This document shows positions 1-12,284 of a stretch of DNA of 60,000 nt, piece after piece. The stretch is from positions 269,941-329,940 of the forward strand of contig JBBHKE010001954.1 of NCBI GenBank assembly GCA_037447655.1. The letters run 5' to 3'. Source of the stretch: Zygnema cylindricum (Eukaryota > Streptophyta > Zygnematophyceae > Zygnematales > Zygnemataceae). The position numbers and the translations under genes are program-made. The number at the start of each line of letters is the position of its first letter. Position 1 is the first letter of the stretch. The notes below the pieces were generated by a model. The model saw nothing but the letters and a program-made list of their open reading frames with translations, made no database searches and had not been told where the DNA came from.

Positions 1-425
1 TGTGAACACCCACAAGAAAAAAGCAGCTGTACAACAAAAGTTATGTTCATTGGTAATGCTGCATATGTCTCAAATGACCTGCACACTAAAATAGACATTG
101 TAATCCCTTTTCCTACACACTACATCTGCTCACTGGCTAAGCAATATCTGAGAAGTATCTTTTGCGGCATACTTGCAAAAGAATTTATATTTAATAATTG
201 TACAAAAAAACAAGCAAAAAAAGAAAATAAATCCTCGAGAATCTTGTCTCTTCAGCTCTGTACAAGCTGCTTCAACGCAAGTTGTGGATGGATGGAAGCC
301 ACAATTAGAGCCAGGACCTGTCTCATCAAAAAGAAGTCCTAAGAGGTCCATCATCCAAAAGAGTACCAGCTTCCTTCCTTCCTGAAGAAAGACAACTAAC
401 ATCCTCGCGAAGATTTCGCAACACC

Positions 426-3400
426 TCAATTGTGACCGGAAGTTGCATTTACTGGAGTGGCATTAGCATCTGATGCGAAAAGGATTTTTGAATCCAGGGA
501 GATCATACTAGAAGGAAGCTGAGGTCTCGAAGACTCAATAAAAGCTGGTTCTCTCTCTCTCTTCTTAAGGCTCCTCTGAATATGAGGATTCACTGTTTCG
601 GCTTCAATGAAGCCTCCCATCTGACGGAATTTAGCCACTCGCTGTTCAATAATTTCTCTCTCATCCATGGCAAGAAGTTCCTGCAGAGAAAAACTAGATT
701 GTCCTATCAACTACTGCATGTATATACTTAAAATAAATGCAAGAGAATTGAAAGGTGCACAAGAGAAGGAAAATAGAGAACAATTTCTATTCATCTTATG
801 CCAAAGATTCTATATATGCACGTAATCCATTTCTAATATTCGTATTTCAAACAAGACATGCAATATAAGCAAGTTCAACAACAATAATGAACTAAAAAAA
901 AAGGCAGAAACATATGAGCAACACCAACACCCAAAAAAAGCATATGGGAAGCCGATGCATAAAAATGCACATTAAGTGGTCAATTCTACCTTCATATACT
1001 TCATCACAGCTTCCTTGATATTGCGCGATGCTCCAGCAGGATCAGCATGTGCTCCACCTAAAGGCTCCTGCAATTCCTCTCTACCAACTCACCGTCAGTC
1101 ACTTTTCTCAGCCTCAATTTCTGACACATTATAAATAGGTAATTTACTACAATATATCAACTACATTGCGAGAACTACAGACTTGCTTCAAATGTGTCAA
1201 ATCAAACTGCATATGCGTGTTTGGAAAAGCGTAGATGCATCAAATTCGACTGTGACTACATTAAATGAATGTTTCAAAAGTTTTCCAAGATAATAATCAA
1301 GGTAGCGGTCAGTATACCGGGATGACTTCATCCACAACGTTAAGCTTTATCAATTCGTGGCCTGTGATTCGCAGAGCCTCCGTAGCCTGAAAACATTCAG
1401 CACAGAGGTTAAAAGTTTTAGCCATTTGACAGAAAGTACCATGCTCACCATTGACTAGTCTTGTCATTCATAGCATTGCTTCCATAAATTTGTAACCAAA
1501 TTTTGTAGATCGTACAACTTTTTCACAGAAAGAGAGTTCCAACATTAGACATTGGATAGAATTGGTTAACTCGCATGAAGTGACATCCAGTCTGGACTTA
1601 TTGGATCACATTATTTTGATTACTGTGGTGATTTATGTGCCCGCAAGTTAAATTCATATTCTTTAAAGGGCCTTGTTTCCATCTAGCCAAAATCCTGTTT
1701 ACTATTGACTGATTAACTGCGTGGACAGCAAAAGGAAGAAAAGGAAAAGAAAGAAGTAATGGTAAAGGAAGCATCATCCATAGCTCCAAAGAAACTTAGC
1801 CATTGTAAGCCTCTGATGTCACACCAACAATGGAAAAGATTTATAACTCCAAACACGAGTGCAATTTGCTAACATTACTAGAAAATTGCAAGAAAAGCGA
1901 AACAGAATTTGACATTTATCACTGTTGTTCACCTTTGGTGCTGCTTTGGCTGTTTTCCACAAGATAGCTGCACATGCCTCTGGACTGCAGAGTATAAATG
2001 TTACAAACCAACGGAAAATGTCAGACATAATTTTTCTTAGTGATATCATTCCCACAGCAATGAACTCCATTAAAAAAATTATCGTGAAAAGAGAACGGTC
2101 AAGTACCCTGATAGGTTACAACTAACCACTGTCCTCTCCACTTTCCTCTCCAGCCAAAGTCTAACCATGCCATAGGGATCATGGCCAGAAGGACCATACT
2201 ATATTACACCATTCACAACTAATTGAGTTTGCCTTCTAAAGAGGCCCAAAACTCCTCCCCAGCAATCAGATCAATAATTCTACTTTCCAGCAAACATCCG
2301 CTAATACACAAACGCTGCTTATTTGGAACTTTTAAAGTTGAAGAGATTGTACCTTGCAACGAAATAAACAGCATTTTCCAACATGAGCATTTTATTGCAG
2401 CATCCGATTGCCAGTGCTCCACCAGATCCACCCTCTCCAATAACAATAGAAATTGAAGGAACTCGAAGACCAAACATTTCTCGAAGATTGTGAGCAATAG
2501 CTTCACCCTGTACCCCCAAAGCAAATAAATTAATACCAATAAGAAAAAAAAGTCAGATACACATTGCAAAAAATAAAAAACCTTTTACCACTTAACAAGG
2601 CGAAGTTAAGCAATTCTAGAAAACCAAACATCTCAAATATGTCTCACGTTACTAAAAAGGTAAGGAGTCTAAAAAAAAGGATTCTGAGTCCAAAAGTAGT
2701 CTACAAACATGAGAGAGAGGAAAAGCCCTTCCAATAAGACAGCACAAAGAACCTAATATGCCTAATTTGAATTAATCTACATTATCTTTAAAGTTGTTCA
2801 CATGCAAGACCATTTTAGTGATAATATTTTCAATGACACTAACCTGACCAAGTTCCTCAGCTTCTACTCCAGCATAAGCTCCAGGAGTATCGATGAAAGT
2901 GATGATGGGGAAGCCATGACGGTCAGCATGGCGCATCATTCTGAGAGCCTTTCGGTATCTGCAAATCCAAAAAGTATTCTGACCCCTTAAACTATAAACC
3001 AGTAACTTCAGCATTGACTATGCCTGGTCCATCAAACAGCCTGTCAACATAATGAAAGTACTGATAAATGGTTTCATAATGTAGCAGACTATATCTTGAG
3101 ATCTATCTCAGTGCAAGTCCAAAAAACATCGTACGTGAAATAGAACCCATGCTGACAGCATGACATGTCACATGAAACATTGCATACCTGCAATACATGA
3201 CATGATAGCAGTCCCAATGACAGACGATGAAATGATACATATGCTGCCTAGAGCCTCAGGCATATTATGTCCATTGATTCTAAGAGCCATAACACCTCTG
3301 CATGCAGGAAAACTTGTTCACACAAACTGTAATTTACAATAGTGCAATAGGAGGGAATTGACAAATACCCATTAGGCGTTGGCATGCCAAAGTTCCGGAC

Positions 3401-5812
3401 AATGTTTTCCTTTGTAGAACGACCCTTCTGATGTCCCATGAGCATAAAGCTCATTCCATCTATTTGTCCCAAACCGCACACAAGTGCGGGATCATCAAAA
3501 CCTCCACGGTCTCCATGGAGCTCTACCCACTTATCCGTTATGTTGTGCACATGGTCCAAAAATGTTGGCCGGCCAGGATGGCGTGCGACTCCCAGACGTT
3601 GGACTGGCGATAAGCTGAGATAAATGTCACGTTTCAGCTGATATTTTCACATAAAAAACATCAATATATCAGAAAAAGCCAGCAAATCATCGTTCAAAAA
3701 TTAAGAAGAGTTCCTTACTAAGACTGATGCACATGAAAGTACATTCAAAGAGAACAAAATTGTCCCACGCAGAAACTAGGCGACTCGTCTTCAGCAAATT
3801 AGGCAAGAATATGAACTACACAAATTGGTGCAATGCTCCGCAGCAATCACTACATTCTGTACATTTAATTATTTCATAGCTGCCACTACACCTAAACCAC
3901 TGTACAGCTGCCTATACCTGGGAAAAGAACCGAACTAAACATAAAACTAAAGAAAACCTATTTCAAAAGATGCTACACAGGAGATTCTTGGTGATTCAAA
4001 CAACACGACCATACAACAACCCCTCAAAGACATGGATGGCAACAAGCTTCTTAGCCACAAACATAGACAGAACGAAATTACAAAGAGCAAGACAGCAATG
4101 CAACAACAATCAATGAGCGACAATTTTGAGCGGCTAATAAACTCTACTCCTACAGGAATCGACCAATAAAAGTTCCAGTTTTAGTAATTTCAGCGCCAGT
4201 AACCGATATCAAAATTATTCGCCACCAACAACCTACTCAACAATTCGTATCCTTGAAAGAAACCATAGAACTAGCAACGAGTGGTGGGCTCCTTTGCCAT
4301 TTACAAAAGAAAAAACCAACCAGGTATAACCAAACGCCTATTACACCTCCAAAACTGAAAAACTACAATTGCACCAAAAAGAGACTAATTACAGAATTAT
4401 CCAGACAGAGTAATAAATCGGCCCCCCAGGAAAAGGGACAAACAGACAAAAAAAGTAAACCTCACAAACTGCCAGTACTTCAGTCTGAAAAATCAGACTG
4501 CTAGTTAATTGACTTTGACACTGACAACAAACACCTCCCTTAAATACGACCTACCTATTGAGTTACCGTGCTTCTGTCTTAAGTACTAACAAAGTAATGC
4601 TTATATGAGAAAAATACCTGTCCATATTTTGCCTCGAGGTCTCCAATCTGCTCACTGAAATCCATTCCAGTCTTCTTTGCCAGACTTCGAACCTGCAGCA
4701 AGAATCCGGCGGAGAAAAACAAACAGAAGATTGTTGACATTACTATAAAATAAAATGAAAAGAAAACGACACCAACAGCTAACACTCATTCCTAGGATTC
4801 TTAGCAATGACGAGATAAGAAAAATACAGATACTAAAACCTCTGATCAAACTTAACAATGTTAATTTGAAAATAATTCTAAAATGCGCTCAGCAATTCAA
4901 AAAAATAGCATTCACACAGACAGGCTTCATCAAACTTTGCGCAGAAAGGCGAGAAAAGAGGTAAAACTCATTTACAATGAGATTACAAGAGAAGCTCTGA
5001 AAAAGTGCATACAGACGACAAGAATGCCAAGAACTATAACTTCAAAATAAAAAAAAATATAAAAAAAGGTTCACGACTATCAGTTGTAACTTCCTAGTTT
5101 GGTACATTATCAAGAAAATTCAAAACAGAACTCATCATAGCAAGAAAGCTATCTTTTTCCTTGTCTCCTACTAGCAAAAGACGAAGAAAAGTTAACAATA
5201 CAAACCCACATTGTCAGCTGCATTCCTTTAGAGTCAATACCACCGACTATATTGTGGATTCTTACACCAGCTTGGGAATACTATACATCTTAGCTACAGT
5301 ATCGGGTCCAATTCCATATGAACCTCGACTGAATTTCCCTAACTTACCTCCTCAATCTTGCCTTCCAAATCAACAAGCTCACGTTCGAAAGGGAGAGTCA
5401 TTGGCTTCATCTTTCTGGCAGGTGCTTGCTTGTGAAACTTCGACAGAAAAGCAAGAAAACCATGTTCCTCCGCTTTGTACTTGTCAGGCCATGGGTAATC
5501 CGGGTCCATTGGAGCCCGCTTGGTCTTCCTAATCTTTGCTGAGACAACCAGCTGATTTTTCCTCTGCTTATTTTGCAGAGGCATTACTGAAAGTGAGGAG
5601 GAATCTTCCCTGAAAAACGGTCTAGTTCCAAGAAATTCACTACATAATGCAACACGAGATGCATCAGTGGAAGCTCCAAGACTTCTTGCTGAAGAAGACA
5701 AAGAATCTGACCTCAGCTGAGCAGACGACAGGTTTTCTACTGCAAAAGAAGAACGAGAAGCCAATCCTGATCCTAAAGAAGGTAAGGTCTTTCCAGCCAA
5801 TGCCATAGTCAT
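426..5812 (-). CDS. accA (CAC3): Plastid acetyl-CoA carboxylase, carboxyltransferase subunit alpha (nuclear gene, 9 exons)
   Basis: Transfers the carboxyl group from carboxybiotin to acetyl-CoA, with the beta-CT subunit, to make malonyl-CoA for fatty-acid synthesis in the plastid. Exons in gene order: 5348-5812, 4618-4692, 3369-3637, 2844-2958, 2353-2507, 1933-1984, 1318-1386, 990-1067, 426-680. All junctions are GT-AG and in phase, giving 510 residues. The first ~95 residues are rich in Ser, Ala and Arg and look like a chloroplast transit peptide. The CT domain follows: [11 protein letters not shown] (248-258), [10 protein letters not shown] (291-300) and the crotonase-like oxyanion-hole stretch [12 protein letters not shown] (332-343). 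Start: ATG at 5812 opens the only long upstream frame. The protein stops soon after the CT domain with an ~84-residue polar tail, whereas the Arabidopsis protein is about 770 residues with a long coiled-coil extension; the family also includes short bacterial forms of ~320. No broken exon seen. Identification is very secure; the exact transit-peptide cleavage site is not visible. Confidence 0.97.
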
Positions 5813-6900
5813 GATGCTAATGCAATTAGAGAATAGAAACAGAAGAACTGGTTGTCAAATAAACGACTTAAGTACTGAGACCCTAATAGAGACCTATTGC
5901 CTCTACACAACAACATATACTACATGCCAGTTTTGCTATGTCGCTTTCTTACAAGGCCATCGCTTAGGTTTAAAAGGAAAGTTTGCAAGCTACAGCTCAG
6001 TAGAGACGGAAAAAAGATTTCAGTACTTCGAAGCAAAAGGCAGATTTGGGAGAATTGAAGCACAGAATCGCAGCCAATGACGAGATGTCCTCCACAGCAA
6101 TATAATCCAGCGGAAGCGCACAAGGACATTCGGGATCCACCACTCTAGATCAAGATCAACTGCACCATCCCCGCTCGGCCGCCCGCGTGGCATTAATACC
6201 GAAAAAACCGGACATGCTTGCTCCAATATGAATGTTTCACTGTTCAGTCATCGTCCGCCACCTCACCGCACGAGCAGCAAGAGACACACCGACCGTCCGA
6301 TTGAATCGAGCGGTTGCCAATCAACTGGTAGATTTTTTGCCATCGGTTGATCTCGAGCTTTGATTGGCGCTGATGTGGAGACCAGACAATCGACTAGCGT
6401 GCCATGTCAGCAAAATTAAAGCGCCACGTCAACATAAAGACCTGTGATTGGTTACCGGGTTTCAAGGGCCTTCTAGCCAGGCGTTCGGTGAAGAGCAAAA
6501 ATTGGGTTCGAAGAAGAAAGGCGGAGAGCTATCCTTTTCGGTCGGTGCTATCCTGAATTCCTGACGATGCATCGTACGTAAATGAAAGGGATAAGTACCA
6601 CGTATGACCGTACATATTTGTACGATGAGGAATTGAGGATACAAGAGCGTCCAAATGAACTGTTTCAGGAAAGGGTTCAGCGCTACAAGAGTCACGCACA
6701 AAAACAAAATAATTAAACAGTGCGTACAACGCACTGTAACTACAATAGTACGGGCTGTCCCGTCTTAAAATATACATCACTGGGGATGCCACATAAAATA
6801 GCATAGACTTTTGGACCATATATTCTTCTGGTGACTGGTCCCTACAGGAAATAGTAAGTGGACGAACCATGTCCACGTCATAGACCTTCTGATGAACTTA
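5813..6900. promoter_or_regulatory. Upstream region of the alpha-CT gene with CCAAT and CACGT words
   Basis: About 1.1 kb between the alpha-CT start and the first transposable element. The first ~400 bases are probably 5' UTR and proximal promoter. Three CCAAT/ATTGG words fall near 6317, 6362 and 6447, and a CCACGTCA box at 6424, all in a GC-richer block (6,130-6,470). No clear TATA box and no coding exon were recognised. The regulatory role is inference from motif content alone. Confidence 0.3.
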
Positions 6901-7735
6901 GGGTATATCCCCGTGTACTTGTAACTTAGCGAACTTACTTTGTATTTTAGCGCGGATCCGCCGGACCCAGTTTTTAAGTGTCCCTATGTCTGTAAGGACA
7001 AAATCGCAACTTACGCTTGTGACGATTGTATACGTCGACAATACCTGTGACGGTTGTCAACGTCTACAATCTGTGGTCGCACGTTATTTTTTGGAACTGC
7101 TTTGTGACGTCGCATATCTTTTTATGACATTGTAGACGTACCGCATTCCAGCCTGGCAATTTTACGGTTGAAGAAGATGCGCTTTGCCCTTCGCGTCGCC
7201 TGTCCGCTCGAGGTGAAATGGCATCGGAACTTGAAGACCCCTGCAAATAAAAAATCCGTACTGGATGAAAACGGACAAAATCAAACAAACTGTGTACTTC
7301 TTTTCGTCTTCGTTTGCGTTTGAATACGACGAATAAAAGTACACAATTTGTTTGGTTTTGTCCGTTTTCGTCTAGTACGGATTTCTTTTTTGCCGAGGTC
7401 TTCAAATTCCGATGCCATTTCACGTCGACCGGATAGGAGACGCAAAGGCAAAGCGCCTCGTCTTCAACCGTGAAACGGCACAGGCTGGAAGGCGGTACGT
7501 CTACTATGTCATGGTAAGACATGCGACGTCACAAGCAGTTCCAAAAAATAACGTGCGACCACAGATTGTAGAAGTTGACAACCGCCAGAGGTATTGTCGA
7601 CGTATACAATCGTCACAAGCGTAAGTTCTGATTTCGTCCTTACAAACATAGGGACACTTGAAAACCGGGTCCGGCGGATCCGCGCTAAAATACAAAGTAA
7701 GTTCGCTTAAGTTACAAGTACATGGGGACATACCC
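6901..7735. mobile_element. Foldback (long-TIR) element, PIF/Harbinger-like, copy A
   Basis: The two halves are near-perfect reverse complements of each other: 6901-~7315 pairs with ~7320-7735 and there is almost no loop. The ends read GGGTATATCCCC...GGGGACATACCC. The element is flanked by TTA on both sides (6898-6900 and 7736-7738), a 3-bp TWA-type target duplication as made by PIF/Harbinger (Tourist) elements. Open frames inside the arms (for example 7412-7624) mirror each other because of the palindrome and show no known domain. A transcript would fold into a ~400-bp hairpin. Family assignment rests on the TSD and termini only. Confidence 0.8.
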
Positions 7736-7782
7736 TTACTATCAATAATACATGCCCATATATCGTGTGCAGTCGCCCTGTG

Positions 7783-7882
7783 CAGAGGTCGCAAAAGTCA
7801 AAATTTTACATAACCGAAACCGACCGTTTATTTTTTTCAAAATCTGAGTAACCGACGCCCGACCGGGTTATGTCACGCTCCG
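7783..7882 (+). mobile_element. hAT-like family 1, 5' end fragment
   Basis: Begins CAGAGGTCGCAAAAGTCAA and matches the first ~100 bases of the full-length 570-bp copy at 50,696. It stops abruptly at the CACGCTCC word, where the LTR-retrotransposon remnant starts. It shares the AACCGA/CCGACCG-rich sequence of its relatives. Confidence 0.75.
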
Positions 7883-8263
7883 AATAATGGAGATCTAGTA
7901 ACACGGTTTGCCTTGGAGATCTGCTGATCCACATAACGGAAAAGACCATCCATCAATTTTTGTAGACGATCTCCCATCGCGTCATCTTCCTCCTTCTTTT
8001 TCCCTTCATTCTCCTTCTTTTGTCGGAACGGATCAATCGGAACGGCTTCCTCAAAAGTTTTGCCGGTGAAAGCAAATGGAGTTTCTACTTCCGGATCCGA
8101 CGATGATTCGGATTCGGTTGGATCCGGAGGTCCGGAGGTCGAGGGATCAACGTAGAAGAAGAAGGCATCATTTGAGAAGGGGTATTTTTCTTCTTTCTCC
8201 CTATGGCGGCCAAACTAGCCACCCTTCTATACCTCAAGGGAGCACACAAGCTCCGACACCACT
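7873..8263 (-). mobile_element. LTR-retrotransposon leader and gag-like fragment, truncated
   Basis: Read on the minus strand, just after the LTR at 8264-8754 comes TGGTGTCGGAGC (about 8251-8262), 10 of 12 identical to the plant tRNA-iMet primer-binding site TGGTATCAGAGC. It is followed by an open frame without an obvious start (8214 down to a stop at 7873, ~113 codons). That frame is very polar, with a Ser/Pro/Glu-rich N-terminal half and a Lys/Glu-rich middle, as in gag leaders, but I recognise no domain. It runs into the hAT fragment and ends there, so the rest of the element has been lost. Confidence 0.5.
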
Positions 8264-8754
8264 TGAAAGGATCTTAACAATTCAGCGGAAGCATAAATCA
8301 ATATTTTCACACAAAAGAGGACAGTCCATAAAAGCCAATATATTTCATGAACGTTTTTCTCCCATACAGTGTATATATATATTTTTCCCTCCCACTACTC
8401 TGCAGTATATAGTATACAGCAAGCGTAACGTCACTACTTCAAACAATAAACTAAGACAACATAATAGTGCGCACGAAATAAAATCAAACAAACAAATCAA
8501 CACAAAACTACGTAGTACTAATGTACTACCGAAAAGTACACACGAAACCAAATAGCGACAAACTTAACAAACCAAACAATATCTGTACCTGGTCGTCACG
8601 AAACCGAGCCTACGCGAGATCGGGAATCTTCAAAACAACCTACGAAACATAATAGGACAAAAGACAAACCCACACGCTTGACAACAAAAGACAAACTGAA
8701 ACTATTCGTTCGCGCGACAGGCCGCGACGATCGATTACCATTTTGACGCTAACA
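8264..8754 (-). repeat. Probable LTR of a retrotransposon (5' LTR of the minus-strand element)
   Basis: On the minus strand the segment starts TGTTAGCGTC and ends GATCCTTTCA, giving TG...CA termini, and directly abuts the primer-binding-site-like sequence. The length of 491 bp is normal for a plant LTR. No second copy of the LTR and no 5-bp target duplication could be found in the window, so the outer boundary is tentative. The remaining bases to 9437 are AT-rich and show nothing recognisable. Confidence 0.45.
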
Positions 8755-9437
8755 TTTGGCGTTACCCTACGCCAAATATCACCCACGCCAAATGCTGTAT
8801 ATTTCCTATTTTTTTGTTTATTTTATTGCTCTAATTCATGTCTCAATGTGGTAAAAAACCCATTATACAGTTAAAAGTTATCCTTTTAAGGGTCAATTTG
8901 GTAAGTTTGGTTTTTTTTGAATTATTATGTACACTAAAACAGACGCGATCTTATATTAGAATATATTTTTAATGAAATTGGTGCGAAGTTCCCTATTTTA
9001 ACTGAATAAGCGGAATGTCGAACAACTGTTACAAAGTTATTATGAAAATAAAGGCAAACACATATAATGGCAGTTGAACTTTAAACTTTTCACATGTAAA
9101 TTTATGTAAATGTTCACACGGACGACAATGCTGTCGATGGACGAGAGTTATGCGTACGGCTTTTTTTTGATGTGATTTAGTATTTTTGTTTATAGCGATT
9201 TCACTTGCGACCGCGATTCTATTTAATCGTTATTTGTACCTTTTTATTTATAAAAGTACAATTTTGCACTCTCAAACGTCGTCCATACTTCACACTATTT
9301 AAAATGAACATATTAGAATTATTAATGCTTATTCAATCGTACCCTAAATAGAGTAGAGAATTATTTAGAATTACGTACTCTATAGAAGGAGATAGAGTCG
9401 AAATTTAGGGCGACCGAATTAGCTTTCATAACTCTAA

Positions 9438-10217
9438 GGGTATGTCCCCATGTGCATAAGTAACGGTTTTTTTTCTGTCGTTTTGCTGTAAAACTTAGCG
9501 CCGTACTGCCTAAGTTCTAACCGTACGAAGGAATCGCAAATTTGTAGAGTATAATTTGCGTCATCCTCTAACTTACGATGTACAAAAATTTGTCGTCTTG
9601 TGTTTTTCGACCCACTTTGACGACAAAAAACGTCATCTTCAACCTTATCTTTAAAACACATGCGCGATGAGTTTTAAAACTAGGGATTTTCTATAAACAA
9701 ATAGGAACATATATTCGCAAGTGTCGTAATATTTGAAATTTTTCATTCGATTTCTAAGGACAAATAAAAGGACAGAATTCACTATTTTTTGTCCGTTTGC
9801 ATTCGAATACGACAAAAAAAAGTACACAATTTGTTTGGATTTGTCCGTTTTCTTTCAGTACGGATTTCTTTTTTGCAGGGGTCTTCAAATTCAGATGCCA
9901 GTTCACGTCGCCCTGACAGGAGTCGCAAAGGCAAAGCGCCTCGTCTTCAACCGTGAAACGGCACAGTTTGGAATGCGCTACGTCTACAATGTCACGGTAA
10001 GACATGCGACGTCACAAGCAGTTCCAAAAAATATCGTGCGACCACAGATTGTAGACGTTGACAGCCGTCACAGGTATTGTTGACGTATACAATCGTCACA
10101 TGCGTAAGTTACGATTTCATCATTACAGACATAGGGACACTTGAAAACCGGGTCCGGCGGATCCGCGCTAAAATACAAAGTAAGTTCGCTAAGTTACAAG
10201 TACATGGGAACAAACCC
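9438..10217. mobile_element. Element related to the foldback, copy B (only one arm shared)
   Basis: Ends GGGTATGTCCCC...GGGAACAAACCC match the termini of copy A. The right ~440 bases (about 9780-10217) are highly similar to the right arm of copy A, while the left third is different sequence, so copy B is not a full palindrome. Flanking triplets are TAA (9435-9437) and TTA (10218-10220), similar but not an exact duplication. A frame at 9733-10083 (116 codons) is conserved in part with copy A, but this may only reflect shared DNA. Confidence 0.65.
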
Positions 10218-12086
10218 TTAATAACGAACCAAAAGGACAATTTTAGTGAAACTGGAAAAGTACAGTACTGTAGATACGCTTAAGAAAGTACAGGCATGCG
10301 TCACCGACCAGCATGTAAGATACACGCTGAATCCCCAGGTGTAAAGAAATAGTGTAGAGAAACAAGTGTTCTTTATTTGTTATTAACCTTAACCTTAGGG
10401 TACAATACATTAACTTCAATTGACACAGATTTCAATTTCAATTGTTTCAATCAACACTCTCTTCATACTTTCCCAAAGGGTAGCCGCGACCTTGGTATTC
10501 ACTCTAAAAATGGTAATAATCTTACAAATCTGAAGCACGTATCTTGTCACGTGATTATGACTTATTGGCGTCAGCCACACAAAAATTATTAATGCTCCAC
10601 ATAAAAAAACCTATTTCTTTTGTTTAACTTTAATTAAGGTACATAAATACTCATATTGGTGCTTTAACGACTAAAAGACATTTTTTTCTTATTGAACCAA
10701 GATACATCAATTTTAGTAAGTTAACACTAAGATGTATGCTTTTTGGGAGAAAAAAAGTTAATTGTCCATTCATTAAATTAACACTTATCTCTAACTACGA
10801 CTATTTGTCACGAACAATTATAAAGGACGGATAGAAACCGATATAAATATTGGTACGCCTTGATTATAAGCGGCCTTCTCAGTATCCATTAGAATTCTAC
10901 GGCCATAGTAAGGAGATGAAAAAAGGCAAATTAGAAATGTGACCAACACAGATAAATTAGAAATCTACCTAAATTTTCCCGCAGACTTACGAACCAACGT
11001 TGCATTTTTACAAATTTCAAAACAAATGTGCTACTTCAGCATTATTATATCACAATTACCCTATTTTTCACCTTGACTTTTGCCTTAAATCGTTTATACC
11101 TATTGAAATCATGTTTTTAAAGACTATTGCTAGCATGTTCAACAACTACATGGGGAAATATTTCAACAGGTCTCAAATGAAGGTGTCTCAATCATGGGGT
11201 TTTCGGATTGAAGAAATGACAAAAATCATAAATGCGTGTTGTATGATCAAATTTACACATGGAATGCGCATTGCAATGGTGAACAATATAAAATGTCTTC
11301 AATTGTTTTTCACACATCAAACCGATGGCTTTAACAAGATACCACATGCCAATCTTGCAAGTGGACAATTTCTCTACTTTCAAGGTTGCATGTGGTATTG
11401 GTCGTCAATATATCCTGTTTTTGAAATAACCCACACCCAATTATTTCATATAGATTCAGTGTCTGTGGGACCTTTGTTGACATCAAAGCTAATTAACGAG
11501 AGTAATTGCTGAACAAGATTACAGATTACCATCAGCTTTTTAGCACTTTTGTGCACTGATAGACACTACGATAGTAGATATTCGTTCATGATAATTGTTT
11601 TTTCCATGCTACTTACTAGTTTGAACTTCTCGTGTGTACTTCTTGTACACATTGTCTTTCTCATTTTCTCACTTTCAAGTTTAGTTTTGCAATTTTCTTT
11701 TCATCTTTCGCTTTTTAGTACAATTTCTTTCAATTCCTCTGCCATCCCGCTTTTTCAGTGAACTTCCACAGTCCATTTGTCAGTAATTGTTGCAGAAGAT
11801 TATTTCATTTAAAGTATTTGGCATTAAAGGCAAGAACAAAATGATCTCTCAGTGAAGTATGCATACATGAATCTGATGGATGATTAAAGAAACAGAATCT
11901 GCAACAGAAACGCAGCAAGGAAACATTAACATCCGTGGATACAGAGAATTTCACAGAAGTACATTAGAGTAGAGGTAGAGATCCAAAATTTGACAACTCT
12001 CTCCCCCCCCATAGCAAAAATAAAATTGTTTAGACTTTCCACATGTATTTAGTAGTGTATCCTATCAAACCTTTTACTATAGACTT
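10218..12086. other. AT-rich intergenic sequence, no gene recognised
   Basis: About 1.9 kb of AT-rich DNA with short homopolymer runs. The longest open frame (11000-11512, plus, 170 codons, starting at TTG) has no recognisable motif and is rich in Phe, Ile and His, as expected for AT-rich non-coding DNA. Confidence 0.5.
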
Positions 12087-12284
12087 CACCGCCAATCGCT
12101 GTTAGAGTATATAACGCTAATTCGGTGCCCCTAAATTTTGATCCCAAAACCTGAAATAGAATTAATAACGCTATTTAAGTACGTGGACCATAATCTGACA
12201 CGTCTCAGGCACTTAATTAGAATCAATAACGCTAAATTTTTTTTGACGCTATTTAATCCTTGACTCTAATAGCGATTGGCGGTG
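12087..12284. mobile_element. Mariner-type MITE, family M1, copy 1 (198 bp)
   Basis: Terminal inverted repeats CACCGCCAATCGCTGTTAGA and its near complement ending GATTGGCGGTG. It is bordered by TT on the left and TA on the right, fitting TA target-site use. The interior is closely similar to the MITE at 51,370-51,568, including the run CCTGAAATAGAATTAATAAC. Confidence 0.85.

Noticed and set aside
1-425. Minus-strand frame 130-429 as an extra gene
   Set aside because: Directly follows the alpha-CT stop and is best read as its 3' UTR and flank; no motif.
7064-7522. 152-codon frame in the foldback element as a real gene
   Set aside because: It crosses the palindrome centre and has mirror-image partners on the other strand, so it is a product of the inverted repeat.
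8076-8555. 159-codon plus-strand frame
   Set aside because: Lies antisense to the PBS/gag-like part and across the LTR; no protein family, better explained by the retroelement on the minus strand.
11000-11512. 170-codon plus-strand open frame
   Set aside because: Starts at TTG, no motif, composition as expected for AT-rich DNA, no splice or neighbour context.
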